Positions 34,308 through 45,689 of a DNA stretch of 64,000 bases are shown piece by piece (within the stretch, counting starts at the first letter, position 1; the number at the start of each line of letters is the position of its first letter). The position numbers and the translations under genes are program-made. The DNA lies in assembly GCF_900112685.1 (NCBI RefSeq), contig NZ_FOMS01000008.1, positions 1 through 64,000 of the forward strand, read 5' to 3'. The notes under the pieces were generated by a model. It saw only the letters and a list, made by a program, of their open reading frames with translations, did not search any database and had not been told where the DNA came from. The DNA is from Roseivivax sediminis (GTDB taxonomy: Bacteria > Pseudomonadota > Alphaproteobacteria > Rhodobacterales > Rhodobacteraceae).

Positions 34308-34726
34308 GGGGCCTCGTCCTCCTTGTAGCTCGTCAATGTCGCGCGCTTGTCGTCGGGCCAGCGGATCGACGCCATCCGGTCGAGATCCACCAGCACCAGG
34401 GTGCCCCGCGCCGTAAGCCGTGCTTCGTCGCAGGACGCCGCCCGCAGGGTGAAATCGAGGCTCGCGCCGCCGATCCGGGTGACAAAGAGCATCCAGTCCA
34501 GCGCGTCCCCCAGCCGCGACGATGCGTGGAACTCGGTCTCGATCCGGCCCATCGGCACGCCGACGCGCTCCACGCTGTGCATCTGGCGGAACGACCAACC
34601 CACGGCGTCGCCGAAGAACGTCTCCACCACCTCGTTGATCATCTCGAAATAGCGCGGATAGAACACGATCGCCGCGGGATCGCAGTGCTGGAACATCACC
34701 CGTGTCCGATGCCGAAACGCCGCCAT
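34304..34726 (-). CDS. Acyl-CoA thioesterase, 4-hydroxybenzoyl-CoA thioesterase family
   Basis: A 140-residue hot-dog-fold protein. The active-site motif HCDPAAIVFYPRYF carries the catalytic Asp16, as in 4-hydroxybenzoyl-CoA thioesterase. It is the first gene of a short operon with the Rid gene and is divergent from the anthraniloyl-CoA monooxygenase. Aerobic CoA-linked aromatic pathways usually carry such an enzyme to release trapped CoA from dead-end thioesters. The operator at 34843 lies in the shared promoter. Confidence 0.88.
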   Translation of the reverse strand: MAAFRHRTRVMFQHCDPAAIVFYPRYFEMINEVVETFFGDAVGWSFRQMHSVERVGVPMGRIETEFHASSRLGDALDWMLFVTRIGGASLDFTLRAASCDEARLTARGTLVLVDLDRMASIRWPDDKRATLTSYKEDEAP

Positions 34727-34842
34727 CGTTCAGCCCCGCCTCGCCTGGATCGTCCTGTCCCTCGCGCACATGCCGCGTCTCCTTCCGCCGGACGGCCACG
34801 GCCGCCTCTTCTTTCATCACTTTTCCTGACCGCGACAAAAAC

Positions 34843-34868
34843 TTCAAGCCTAAAGTTTTAGGCTTGAA
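34843..34868. promoter_or_regulatory. Perfect 12+12 bp palindromic operator between the two anthraniloyl-CoA operons
   Basis: TTCAAGCCTAAA (34843-34854) is mirrored exactly by TTTAGGCTTGAA (34857-34868) with a 2-bp centre. It is the best copy of the TTCAAG-N14-CTTGAA motif. It lies between the thioesterase start (34726) and the monooxygenase start (34924), so it could control both. It is probably bound by the MarR protein encoded at 45690 (inferred). Confidence 0.75.
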
Positions 34869-34923
34869 ATGACTGCCGCGCGATGTGACATTCGACGGAA
34901 ATGTTGCAGGGAAGGAGCGCGCG

Positions 34924-37208
<2,285 letters not shown>

Positions 37209-37212
<4 letters not shown>

Positions 37213-37973
37213 GCGGGATCGCCATGACGGATCTGACCGGCAAGACGGCGCTCGTCACCGGCGGCGGCGCCGGCCTCGGCGCGAACCTCGCGCGCGGGCT
37301 GGCGGAGGCGGGCGCGACGGTCTGGGTCGCCGGGCGCCGGGCCGAACCGCTGGAGGCGCTGGCGAAAACGCACGAGCGGCTGCACGCGGTCGAAGTCGAC
37401 GTGACCGACGAGACCGCCGTGAAGGCGATGTTCGACTTCACCGGCGCCTGCGACATCGTGATCGCCAATGCCGGCGCTTCGGTCAGCGCGCCGTTCACGA
37501 AGACGGACATCGATACGTGGCGGCAGATGGTCGACGTGAATCTCACCGGCGCCTTCCTGACACTGCGCGAAGGCGCGATCCGCCTCAAGGGCGCGGAATG
37601 GGGGCGGCTGATCGCGGTGGCCTCCACGGCGGGCCTGAAGGGCTACGGCTACGTCTCGGCCTATGCGGCGGCCAAGCACGGGGTCGTCGGCATGGTGAAA
37701 TCGGCGGCGCTGGAGATGGCGAAGACCGGGATCACGGTGAACGCGCTCTGCCCCGGCTTCCTCGATACGGAGATGACCGACCGTTCGGTCGCCAACATCG
37801 CCGAGAAGACCGGCATGACGCCGGAAGACGCGCGCGCCAGCCTCGAGAAGATGTCGCCGCAGCGCCGCCTGATCCGGCCAGAGGAAGTCACCGCCGCGGC
37901 ACTCTGGCTCTGCGGGCCGGGCTCGGAAGGGATCACCGGACAGACGGTGGCCATCGCGGGCGGCGAGGTCTAG
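37209..37973 (+). CDS. Short-chain dehydrogenase/reductase of the anthraniloyl-CoA module
   Basis: A 254-residue SDR. It has TGGGAGLG near residue 17, NAGAS and the catalytic YAAAK (Tyr-x3-Lys). The start overlaps the abmA stop by ATGA. SDR genes in this place of 2-aminobenzoate clusters are thought to act as beta-hydroxyacyl-CoA dehydrogenases on the non-aromatic ring product. The gene ends just before a large REP palindrome that separates it from a convergent gene. Confidence 0.88.
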
Positions 37974-37981
37974 GCGCCCCC

Positions 37982-38040
37982 GGTAGGGTGGGCAATCTGC
38001 CCACCGCCGGGCGAAGGGTGGGCAGATTGCCCACCCTACG
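37982..38040. repeat. Paired inverted REP palindromes between convergent genes
   Basis: The left arm (37982-38005) and right arm (38017-38040) match as inverted repeats at 23 of 24 positions, around an 11-bp spacer. Each arm is itself a GGTGGGCA/TGCCCACC palindrome, as at 33877. The element lies between the SDR gene (ends 37973) and a monooxygenase gene (ends 38050). It probably acts as a bidirectional terminator or REP cluster. Confidence 0.85.
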
Positions 38041-38049
38041 GACCCGCGC

Positions 38050-39288
38050 TCACGACGCCCGGCGCACCTGCGAGAACCCCGCCATCGCGGCGTAGCCGCC
38101 GACGATGGCCTTGCGGTCCTCGTGGCTCAGCACCTTGTCGATGTCCCTGAACCCGGCGGGGGCGAGCTTTTCCACCGCGTCGATCACGCGCTCCGGCCCG
38201 CCGACGCGGTTGGTGCGCACCACGTCCGCCGTCTTCGGCAGCCGCTCCTTCTCGTAGGCCCAGAGCGCCGCGCGGGGATGTTCCGCCCCCGCCAGCGCAT
38301 CCGCCAGGCAACGCGCATCGAGGATCGCCTGGCTCGCGCCGTTCGATCCGACCGGGTACATCGGGTGCGCCGCGTCGCCCAGCAGCGTCACCCGCCCGAA
38401 GGTCCAGCGCGGCAGCGGGTCGCGGTCGGCCATGGGATACTCGTAGATCGCCGGCGTGGCCCGGACGAGCCCGGCGATGTCCATGCCCGGCACGTGAAAG
38501 CGCAGCGCGTGCGGCAGCACATTCGCCAGCGGCGCCTGCCGCGACCAGTTGTCGGGCGGCGGGGTGGAGACCGCCGGATCCTTGATCCGCACGTTCACCA
38601 CCCAGTTCATCAGCTGCGTCTTTCCCGTCGCCGGCGCGATCGGGTAAAGCACGAACTTGCCCCCGAGCCCGCCGCCGATCGCCATGGACTCGCCGTCCTC
38701 CCAGACCGGCCACTCGGCGGCGCCGCGCCACATCACCACGCCCTGCCAGGACGGCGCGCCCTCGTTCGGGTAGAACACCCGCCGGCCCGCCGAATGGATG
38801 CCGTCGGCACAGATCAGCACCTCGCCGCGCACGGTTTCCCCGGCGCCGCCCTCGGCGGCATCGGTGAAATGCGCCGTCACGCCAGCCTCGTCCTGCACGA
38901 AGCCGGCAAGGCGCCGCCCGGTGCGGATCGCCCCGGGCCCGAGCCGGTCGATCACCGCGTCGTGGATCGCCTTCTGCAGCCGCCCGCGGTGGATCGAGAA
39001 TTGCGGCACCTCGTGGCCGGCATGCATGCCCCTGAGCTCGGACCAGACCTCCTGCCCCTGCCGGGTAAGGTACGTCAGCTTGCGCGTCCGCACCCCGACC
39101 TTGTCCAGCGCCGGCAGCAGGCCGAGCCCCGCCAGTTCGCGGATCGCGTGCGGCAGCACGTTGATGCCGACACCGACCTCGCGCACCTCGCGCGCCGCCT
39201 CGTAGATCACGCAAGGGATGCCCCGCGCATGGCACATCAGCGCCGTGGTCAGCCCGCCGATCCCCGCGCCCGCAATGATGACGGTCAT
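38050..39288 (-). CDS. FAD-dependent aromatic monooxygenase (salicylate hydroxylase / 3-hydroxybenzoate 6-hydroxylase type)
   Basis: A 412-residue flavin hydroxylase. It shows the dinucleotide motif IIAGAGIGGLTTALM at the N-terminus, a CADGIHS stretch (the DG motif) and the second FAD motif LLGDAAHPMYPVGSNGASQ. The ATG at 39288 starts the FAD motif directly; a longer frame is not needed. It follows a cupin gene by 4 bp, at the end of the formamidase-Liv transporter operon. A hydroxylated benzoate or a kynurenine-derived acid is a likely substrate, but this is inferred. Confidence 0.87.
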   Translation of the reverse strand: MTVIIAGAGIGGLTTALMCHARGIPCVIYEAAREVREVGVGINVLPHAIRELAGLGLLPALDKVGVRTRKLTYLTRQGQEVWSELRGMHAGHEVPQFSIHRGRLQKAIHDAVIDRLGPGAIRTGRRLAGFVQDEAGVTAHFTDAAEGGAGETVRGEVLICADGIHSAGRRVFYPNEGAPSWQGVVMWRGAAEWPVWEDGESMAIGGGLGGKFVLYPIAPATGKTQLMNWVVNVRIKDPAVSTPPPDNWSRQAPLANVLPHALRFHVPGMDIAGLVRATPAIYEYPMADRDPLPRWTFGRVTLLGDAAHPMYPVGSNGASQAILDARCLADALAGAEHPRAALWAYEKERLPKTADVVRTNRVGGPERVIDAVEKLAPAGFRDIDKVLSHEDRKAIVGGYAAMAGFSQVRRAS

Positions 39289-39292
39289 CGGA

Positions 39293-39742
39293 TCACTCCT
39301 CGGGCGGCAGAAAGTCGACCTCGTGCTCGGCCGAGACGGCGACCACGTCGGCGGGGTTCGCGTCCGGCCCCAGGTTGTGCAGCGCCCAGAACAGATCGTA
39401 GAGCCGCCGCGTCGGCGACACCCAGAACAGGCACTTGATGGTCGTGTCGGTCTTGTTGAAGATCCCATGCGGGATGCCCATCGGCATGCGGACCAGATCG
39501 CCCGGCTCGGCATAGGTCTCCACCCCGTTCAGCAGGAAATCGAACCGTCCCTCGAGCACGTAGATGAACTCGTCCTGCGTCGGGTGGATGTGCGGCGGCA
39601 CGAAGGTGCCCTTGGGCAGCGTCGCATGCCAGGACATCGAGTTCTTGGACTTCTGCTTGGGCACGTAGGTCTGGCCGAGGATGTTCCAGGCGATGTCCTC
39701 CATGCCGGAATTCGATCTGGTGATGCCGGGAAGCATGGTCAT
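39293..39742 (-). CDS. Cupin-domain protein
   Basis: A 149-residue single-domain cupin. Motif 1 reads FVPPHIHPTQDEFIYVLEGRF (two His and a Glu, typical metal ligands) and motif 2 GDLVRMPMGIPHGIF. It may be a small dioxygenase or an isomerase acting with the following monooxygenase. No closer family can be named. It lies 4 bp upstream of that gene and downstream of livF. Confidence 0.82.
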   Translation of the reverse strand: MTMLPGITRSNSGMEDIAWNILGQTYVPKQKSKNSMSWHATLPKGTFVPPHIHPTQDEFIYVLEGRFDFLLNGVETYAEPGDLVRMPMGIPHGIFNKTDTTIKCLFWVSPTRRLYDLFWALHNLGPDANPADVVAVSAEHEVDFLPPEE

Positions 39743-39799
39743 GGCTTGCTCCTTTTCAGGGTTGAGATGTCGGGCCGTGCCTCGGGCGATCCGCGGCGT

Positions 39800-39843
39800 G
39801 GCGGGCCGGGGCCTCCGGCGGGAGTATTTGGGACGAGAAGAAG
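39800..39843. repeat. 44-bp repeat, copy 1 (flanks livF)
   Basis: The 44 bases that start GGCGGGCCGGGGCCTCCGGC and end GACGAGAAGAAG are identical to 40612-40655. The two copies lie on either side of livF in the same orientation. The GC-rich left half can form a hairpin. Confidence 0.85.
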
Positions 39844-39895
39844 CCGGGAGCGCCGCGCGCCGGTCGCAGGAGGGACGCTTGCGGCCCGGCGGACT

Positions 39896-40582
39896 TCAGA
39901 CATGGAGGAAGCGGTCTTTCACGTCCGGGGTGGCGAGGATTTCGGCTGTGGTGCCGGTCCAGACCACGCGGCCCTTTTCGATCACCACGTGGCGGTCGGC
40001 GAGGCGGGTGAGCGCATCGACGTTCTTGTCGATGACGAGGATCGCCTCGCCCTCGGCCTTGAGCGCCTCGAGGCAGGCCCAGATGTCGGCGCGAATGAGC
40101 GGCGCGAGCCCCTCGGTCGCCTCGTCGAGGACGATGAGCCGCGGGTTGGTCATCAGCGCGCGGCCGATGGCGAGCATCTGTTGCTCGCCGCCCGAGAGCT
40201 GGGTGCCCATGTTGCGGCGGCGTTCCTCGAGGCGCGGGAACAACTCGTAGATGCGGGGCAGGTCCCACTTGCCGGGACGGGCGGTGGCGCGCAGGTTCTC
40301 TTCCACGCTGAGCGTGGGGAAGATCTGGCGGCCTTCGGGCACGAGGCCGAGCCCGGCGAGCGCGACGCGGTGCGGCTCCGCCCCGGTGAGGTCCTCTCCG
40401 TCCACGGTGACGCGGCCGGCGCGCGGTTTGAGCATGCCGAAGATCGACTTGATCGTGGTAGTCTTGCCCATGCCGTTGCGGCCGAGGAGGGTGACGACCT
40501 CGCCGTCGGCGACCGACAGATCGACGCCGAAGAGGATGCGGCTTTCGCCATAGGCGGCTTCGAGGGCTTCGACGTTCAGCAT
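39896..40582 (-). CDS. livF: Branched-chain amino-acid-type ABC transporter ATP-binding protein
   Basis: A 228-residue ATPase. Walker A is GRNGMGKTT, the signature LSGGEQQ and Walker B LIVLDEATEGLAP, as in LivF. It powers the Liv-type importer together with LivG. It is set off from its neighbours by two identical 44-bp repeats. The locus suggests that the substrate is an aromatic acid such as anthranilate, kynurenine or a related compound rather than leucine. Confidence 0.93.
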   Translation of the reverse strand: MLNVEALEAAYGESRILFGVDLSVADGEVVTLLGRNGMGKTTTIKSIFGMLKPRAGRVTVDGEDLTGAEPHRVALAGLGLVPEGRQIFPTLSVEENLRATARPGKWDLPRIYELFPRLEERRRNMGTQLSGGEQQMLAIGRALMTNPRLIVLDEATEGLAPLIRADIWACLEALKAEGEAILVIDKNVDALTRLADRHVVIEKGRVVWTGTTAEILATPDVKDRFLHV

Positions 40583-40611
40583 GGGCGCGATCCCCCGGCG
40601 TCGCGCGGGGC

Positions 40612-40655
40612 GGCGGGCCGGGGCCTCCGGCGGGAGTATTTGGGACGAGAAGAAG
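40612..40655. repeat. 44-bp repeat, copy 2 (flanks livF)
   Basis: Identical to 39800-39843. It lies in the 127-bp gap between livG and livF. Recombination between the copies would remove livF. Confidence 0.85.
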
Positions 40656-40709
40656 GGGCGGGCGGGCGCGAGGGGCCGGGCGTCGGACGCGAGGTGGCAA
40701 AGGGTGCGG

Positions 40710-41465
40710 TCATGCCGAAGCCTCCTCTTCCTCGCCGAGATAGGCGGCGCGGACGGCGGCGTCGGCGCGGACGGCCTCGGGCGTGCCGGTGGCGATGATG
40801 CGGCCGTAGACGAGGACGGACACGCGCGTCGCGAGGCGGAATACCGCGTCCATGTCGTGCTCGATCAGCAGCATGGTGAAGCGCCCCTTCATCGCGGCGA
40901 GCGCGGCGACGAAGGCCTCCGCATCCTCGCCGCCGACCCCGGCGAGCGGCTCGTCGAGGAGGAGAACCGAGGGTTCGGTGGCCAGCGCACAGGCCAGTTC
41001 CAGGCGGCGGTGTTCGCCGTGGCTGAGGGCGCTGGCGCGGGCCTCCGCGCGGTGCTCGAGGCCGGCCTCGGTCAGCGCGCGCATCGCCGCGTCGTTGAGC
41101 GCGGCCTCGGTCGCGACGGGCGCCCAGAACCGGAAGGAGGAGCCGTGCCGCGCCTGCACCGCGAGGGCCACGTTCTCCAGCACCGTGAAGCCGGGCAGCG
41201 TCTGGGTGATCTGGAAGCTGCGGGCGAGGCCGAGATGCACGCGGTCGGGCATCGAGGTGCCGGTGATGTCGCGCCCGTCCAGGGCGATCCGTCCGGAATC
41301 GGAGGCGAGCTGGCCGGAGATCTGCGCGATCAGCGTCGTCTTGCCGGCGCCGTTGGGGCCGATGATGGCGTGGATCTCGCCCGGCTCCGCGGTCAGGGAG
41401 ACGTCGTCGGTGACCTTCAAGGCGCCGAAGCTCTTGGTCAGGTGCGTTATGTCGAGCCGGCTCAT
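40710..41465 (-). CDS. livG: Branched-chain amino-acid-type ABC transporter ATP-binding protein
   Basis: A 251-residue ATPase. Walker A is GPNGAGKTT, the signature reads LSHGEHR (a His in place of the usual Gly, as in some LivG proteins) and Walker B is VLLLDEPLAGV. The ATG at 41465 overlaps the livM stop by ATGA; a longer open frame upstream is an extension into livM. Second ATPase of the importer. Confidence 0.93.
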   Translation of the reverse strand: MSRLDITHLTKSFGALKVTDDVSLTAEPGEIHAIIGPNGAGKTTLIAQISGQLASDSGRIALDGRDITGTSMPDRVHLGLARSFQITQTLPGFTVLENVALAVQARHGSSFRFWAPVATEAALNDAAMRALTEAGLEHRAEARASALSHGEHRRLELACALATEPSVLLLDEPLAGVGGEDAEAFVAALAAMKGRFTMLLIEHDMDAVFRLATRVSVLVYGRIIATGTPEAVRADAAVRAAYLGEEEEASA

Positions 41466-42445
41466 TTGCGTCTCCGGATCTGCTCCACGAGGCCGGTGAT
41501 GCCGCGCGGGGAGAAGAGGACCATGAGGACGAGGAAGACACCGAACCAGAGCCGCCAATGGTCGGTTGCCATGCCCAGCACCTCCTCGAGCACCAGCGCG
41601 GCAACTGCGCCGCCGATGGCGCCCGCGAGCGTGCCGATGCCTCCGAGGACGACCATCACGATAAGCTCGCCGGAGCGGTGCCAGGACATGAAGGCGGGCG
41701 AGACGAACTCCGCCTGGTTGGCCAGGAGCACCCCGGCGACGCTCGTCATGCAGCCCGAGATCACGAAGGCGGTGAGCTGGAAGCGGAAGGGCGAATAGCC
41801 GATCGCCTCCATCCGGGTCGGGTTCTCGCGGATGCCGGTCAGCACCCGGCCGAAGCGCGACCCGACGATGCGGTGGCAGAGCGCGAAGAGGCCGATCAGC
41901 ACCGCGAGCGTGGCGTAGAAGAGCGCGAGGTCGTTCTCGAGCACCTGCGTGCCGAAGAGCGTGGAGCGTTGCGACAGGCCGTAGCCGTCGTCGCCGCCAT
42001 AGGCCGAGAGCGAGATGAAGAAGAAGAACGCCATCTGCCCGAAGGCCAGCGTGATCATGATGAAGTAGACGCCCTTGGTGCGCAGGGAGATCGCGCCTGT
42101 GACGAGCGCGAAGAGCGCGGAGATCAGGACCGCGCCGAGCATCTGCAGAAGGATGTCACTCACCCCGTAGCTCGACAGGATGGCGACAGCGTAGGTGCCG
42201 AAGCCGAGATAGGCGGCGTGGCCGAAGGACACCATAGCGCCGTAGCCGAGGATCAGGTCGAGCGCCATTGCCGCGATGGCATAGGCCAGGATGCGGGTGC
42301 CGATGAGCACGAGGAACGGATCGCCCGCCGCCGTCACGATGGGCGGGAAGAGCGCGAAGAGAACGAAGAGGATCGCGGCGGCCTTCACGCGCCCGGCAAG
42401 GGCTGGGGCGCGCGGCGCGGCGGCGGGGGCGGCGGTGTCGGTCAT
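41462..42445 (-). CDS. livM: Branched-chain amino-acid-type ABC transporter permease
   Basis: A 327-residue membrane protein with about ten helices. It has LILGYGAMVSFGHAAYLGFGTY, the FALVTGAISLRTKGVYFIMITLA region and GTLAGAIGGAVAALVLEEVL near the end, all typical for LivM. The ATG at 42445 shares a base with the livH stop (TGATG). Confidence 0.93.
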   Translation of the reverse strand: MTDTAAPAAAPRAPALAGRVKAAAILFVLFALFPPIVTAAGDPFLVLIGTRILAYAIAAMALDLILGYGAMVSFGHAAYLGFGTYAVAILSSYGVSDILLQMLGAVLISALFALVTGAISLRTKGVYFIMITLAFGQMAFFFFISLSAYGGDDGYGLSQRSTLFGTQVLENDLALFYATLAVLIGLFALCHRIVGSRFGRVLTGIRENPTRMEAIGYSPFRFQLTAFVISGCMTSVAGVLLANQAEFVSPAFMSWHRSGELIVMVVLGGIGTLAGAIGGAVAALVLEEVLGMATDHWRLWFGVFLVLMVLFSPRGITGLVEQIRRRK

Positions 42446-43362
42446 CAGCCGCGCCCTCCGAAAAGGCCGGCGGGTTTCACGCAGAGGATCGCCGCCATCA
42501 GGATGTAGACGAGCATCGGCGCGAGCATCCGTCCTGCCTGCCCGGCCGCCGAGGGGTCCAGCACCTCGCGCAGGAGGATCGGGCCGAACACGCCGCCGAG
42601 CGTGTCGACGATGGCCACGAGCAGCGCGCCAAGGAACGCGCCCTTGATCGAGCCGATGCCGCCGATGACCACAACCACGAAGGTCAGGATCAGCACGCTC
42701 TCCCCCATGCCCGTGTCGACCGACAGGATCGGCGCGACCAGCGCCCCGGCGAGGCAGGCGAGCACTGCGCCCAGCGTGAAGACGATGGCGAAGAGCTTGC
42801 CGATGTCGATGCCGAGGGCGGAGACCATCGCGCGGTTGGTCGCGCCCGCGCGCAGCAGCATGCCGATCCGCGTGTGGTTGATGACAAGGTAGAGCCCGCC
42901 GGCCACCGCCAGCCCCGCGACGATGATCGCGATGCGGTAGACCGGGTATTGCAGCGGCCCCATGAGCGGGACGGAGCCCGACAGGATCTCCGGCATCGGC
43001 ACCGACAGCGGCGAGACGCCCCAGACGATCTTGACCGTCTCGTTGGCGATCATCACCAGCCCGAAGGTCGCGAGCACCTGGTCGAGATGCGAGCGCGCAT
43101 AAAGCCTTCGGATCACCACAACCTCGAGGATCAGGCCCACCGCCACCGCCGCCGGCAGCATGAGCAGGAGCCCCCACCAGAACGATCCGGTGAGGGCCGC
43201 GAAGGTGGCCACGAAATACGCGCCCACCATGTAGAGCACCCCGTGCGCGAGGTTGACCACGTCCATGATCCCGAAGACGAGCGTGAGGCCCGCCGCGATC
43301 AGGAACAACAGGACGCCGAGCTGCACTCCGTTCAGGAGCTGGAGCACGAAAAGGTTTGTCAT
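42445..43362 (-). CDS. livH: Branched-chain amino-acid-type ABC transporter permease
   Basis: A 305-residue permease. It carries QLLNGVQLGVLLFLIAAGLT at the N-terminus, DVVNLAHGVLYMVGAY and GGIGSIKGAFLGALLVAIVD, as in LivH. It follows the binding-protein gene by 26 bp. Confidence 0.93.
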   Translation of the reverse strand: MTNLFVLQLLNGVQLGVLLFLIAAGLTLVFGIMDVVNLAHGVLYMVGAYFVATFAALTGSFWWGLLLMLPAAVAVGLILEVVVIRRLYARSHLDQVLATFGLVMIANETVKIVWGVSPLSVPMPEILSGSVPLMGPLQYPVYRIAIIVAGLAVAGGLYLVINHTRIGMLLRAGATNRAMVSALGIDIGKLFAIVFTLGAVLACLAGALVAPILSVDTGMGESVLILTFVVVVIGGIGSIKGAFLGALLVAIVDTLGGVFGPILLREVLDPSAAGQAGRMLAPMLVYILMAAILCVKPAGLFGGRG

Positions 43363-43388
43363 GGCCGTGGTCCTTCCCGGTCAGGCGA

Positions 43389-44585
43389 TCAGGGAGAGGG
43401 CATCTCGCACTGGTCGGCGTAGGTATCGACATAGTCGTCGAAGATCTTCTCCTGCGCCGAGGTCGCGAAGAAGCCGTCCTCGCGCTCCACCGCCTCGACG
43501 AGGTAGAAGTCCTGCACCGGGTAGTTGTTGACCCCGAAGGAGAAATCGCCGCGCGGGCTGTCGAAGTCGGCCTCCTTGAGCGCCGCGCGCAGGGCGTCGC
43601 GGTCGGTCAGGTCGCCGCCGACCTTCGAGACGGCGGAGTTGATGAGCTGCGCCGCGTCGTAGGCCTGCATCGCGTAGGTGCCGGGGACGGCATCGTATTC
43701 CTCGATATAGGCCGAGACGAATTCGGCATTCGCCTCATTGTCGAGGTCGGGCGCCCAGTTCGCGCCACCCAGAAGGCCGAGCGCCGCCTCTTGCGTCGCC
43801 GGCAGCGTGGTCTCGTCCACTGTGAAGGCCGACAGGAACGGGATCGAGGAGAGGCCCGCCTGATCGTATTGCTTCACGAGGTTCACGCCCATGCCGCCGG
43901 GCATGAAGGTGAACAGCGCGTCGGGCTGGAACGCCGCGATCTGCGCCAGCTCGGACGAGAAGTCGAGCTGCCCGAGCTCGGTGAAGACCTCGCCGGCGAC
44001 CCCGCCGGTATAGGAGTGCTTGAACCCCGCGAGGCTGTCCTTGCCGGCCTGGTAGTTCGGCGCCATCAGGAACACGTTCTGGTAGCCCTCCTGCTCCGCG
44101 TAAGCGCCCATGACCTCGTGGTTCTGGTCGTTCTGGTAGGACGTCACGAAGAAGTTCGGGTGACAGTCCGGCCCGGCGAAGTTCGAGGTGCCGGCGTTGG
44201 TGGAGATCAGGATCGTCCCGGTCTCGGTCACCGGCTGGTGGATCGCCACGAGGATGTTGGAGAAGATCGGTCCGACGACGAAATCGACCTCTTCGCGCTG
44301 CACCAGTTCGCGCGCGTCGTCCGCGGCCTTGTCGGGGCGCTGCTCGTCGTCGATGACGACGATCTCGGTCTCCATCCCGCCGATCTCGCCCATGCGCTCG
44401 GCCGCCAGCATGAAGCCGTTGCGCGCCTGTTCGCCCAGGGCGGCGGCGGGGCCGGACAGGGTGTAGATCAGGCCGATCTTCAGCACGTCGTCCTCGGCTG
44501 CTGCCGGCACGTCCTGCGCGGCGGCCGCGGTCGCGAGGCCGAGCGACAGGGTGGTCGTCGCCAGAAGCGTTGTCTTGAGGGTCAT
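43389..44585 (-). CDS. livK: ABC transporter substrate-binding protein (Liv type)
   Basis: A 398-residue periplasmic binding protein with a Sec signal (residues 1-24, ending TAAAAQ). It has LKIGLIYTLSGPAAALGEQARNG at the start of the mature protein and GPIFSNILVAIHQPVTETG in the hinge region. The ATG at 44585 begins the signal peptide and has GGGAGA upstream. Such proteins in aromatic clusters bind aromatic acids. Here anthranilate or kynurenine is likely but not shown. Confidence 0.92.
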   Translation of the reverse strand: MTLKTTLLATTTLSLGLATAAAAQDVPAAAEDDVLKIGLIYTLSGPAAALGEQARNGFMLAAERMGEIGGMETEIVVIDDEQRPDKAADDARELVQREEVDFVVGPIFSNILVAIHQPVTETGTILISTNAGTSNFAGPDCHPNFFVTSYQNDQNHEVMGAYAEQEGYQNVFLMAPNYQAGKDSLAGFKHSYTGGVAGEVFTELGQLDFSSELAQIAAFQPDALFTFMPGGMGVNLVKQYDQAGLSSIPFLSAFTVDETTLPATQEAALGLLGGANWAPDLDNEANAEFVSAYIEEYDAVPGTYAMQAYDAAQLINSAVSKVGGDLTDRDALRAALKEADFDSPRGDFSFGVNNYPVQDFYLVEAVEREDGFFATSAQEKIFDDYVDTYADQCEMPSP

Positions 44586-44695
44586 TGTCGTCTCCCGTGT
44601 TGGTTCTGTGTGCGGCCGCGCCATCTGCCGGGCGTCGTGCCGAATGTCGGTATTGAAGGGCGGGCTCGGTTCCGCCCGCAACCCCCTTTCGTCGT

Positions 44696-45526
44696 TCAGG
44701 GCGCCTCCACCGGATCCAGCGCGGCGCGCATAAGTGGGGAGGTTGCATCCGCCAGACCGTCGATCACGTTGAAGTGGTGGCGGTCGGGTTCGGCGACCTC
44801 CAGCGTCGGCGCCCCGAGGCCCCGCCAGACGTTGGCGATCAGCGCGGTCTGGCGCAGGAATTCCTGCCGCTCGCCGCCGCCGACCCAGGCGGTCAGGCGC
44901 ACGCCCTCAAGCGGACGCTTGAGCGCCGGGGAGCCCGCCTCCGCGCTGTCCATGTCGAGGCGCAGCGAGGCGTTGCGCGAGGTCTTCAGCATCGGGCGCA
45001 GATCGTGCAGGCCGGAGATCGACACGACATGCGCGAGGCGGTCGCGCGTCTGCGCTCCGAGCGGGCTGTCATGGCACATCATCGCGGTCACGAGATGCCC
45101 GCCGGCGGAATGGCCCGACAGAACGATGGGGCCGCCGACCTCGCCTGCCGCGTGGTCGATGGCGGCGCCGATCTGGGCCGTGATCTCCGCGATGGTGACA
45201 TCGGGGCAGAGCTCATAGGACGGTATCGCGCAGGCCCAGCCGCGCGCCACCGCGCCGGCGGCGAGATGCGACCAGTACGACTTGTCGAGCGCGGCCCAGT
45301 AGCCGCCATGCACGAAGACGAAGAGGCCCTTGGGCGTGCCCTCGGGCAGAAAGAGGTCGTAGCGGTGCCGCGCGCCGTCGCCATAGGCCACGCCGAGCTG
45401 CGCCCTAGCGCTATCGCGGAACGCCGCCGCGGGGGCGACCCAGCGCTGCGGATACTCCGATCCGTTCGGAATATTCGCGCCGTTTTCGTAGGCGTCGTCC
45501 CAGTCGCGTATCTCGTGCACGATCAC
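44696..45526 (-). CDS. Alpha/beta hydrolase, probable arylformamidase (kynurenine formamidase)
   Basis: A 276-residue alpha/beta hydrolase. It has the HGGYW oxyanion motif at 73-77 and the nucleophile Ser140 in LSGHSAGGHL. HHF near the C-terminus offers the catalytic His. HGGXW with GxSxGG is typical of animal/yeast-type kynurenine formamidase. It would convert N-formylkynurenine from KynA to kynurenine for KynU, closing the pathway without a KynB-type enzyme. First gene of the operon running down to 38050, divergent from the MarR gene. Confidence 0.82.
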   Translation of the reverse strand: MIVHEIRDWDDAYENGANIPNGSEYPQRWVAPAAAFRDSARAQLGVAYGDGARHRYDLFLPEGTPKGLFVFVHGGYWAALDKSYWSHLAAGAVARGWACAIPSYELCPDVTIAEITAQIGAAIDHAAGEVGGPIVLSGHSAGGHLVTAMMCHDSPLGAQTRDRLAHVVSISGLHDLRPMLKTSRNASLRLDMDSAEAGSPALKRPLEGVRLTAWVGGGERQEFLRQTALIANVWRGLGAPTLEVAEPDRHHFNVIDGLADATSPLMRAALDPVEAP

Positions 45527-45597
45527 GCGGCACTCCCTGTCGATCTGCGCCGATCTTCGCCGGCATTTCCCGAAGCCTGACCCGGCCGAACCAGTAT

Positions 45598-45626
45598 TTC
45601 AAGCTCAAACGTTTTTTGCTTGAAAT
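45598..45626. promoter_or_regulatory. Palindromic operator between the formamidase and MarR operons
   Basis: TTTCAAGC (45598-45605) and GCTTGAAA (45619-45626) are perfect 8-bp inverted arms, with 15 bases between TTCAAG and CTTGAA (one more than at the other sites). The site lies between the divergent starts at 45526 and 45690, where an autoregulated MarR repressor would bind. Confidence 0.7.
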
Positions 45627-45689
45627 AAATTTTGCCGCCACCTAGCCTTTTGCCCAGCAGCGCAGCGAAGAACAGGAGGCGCGGGGCCC

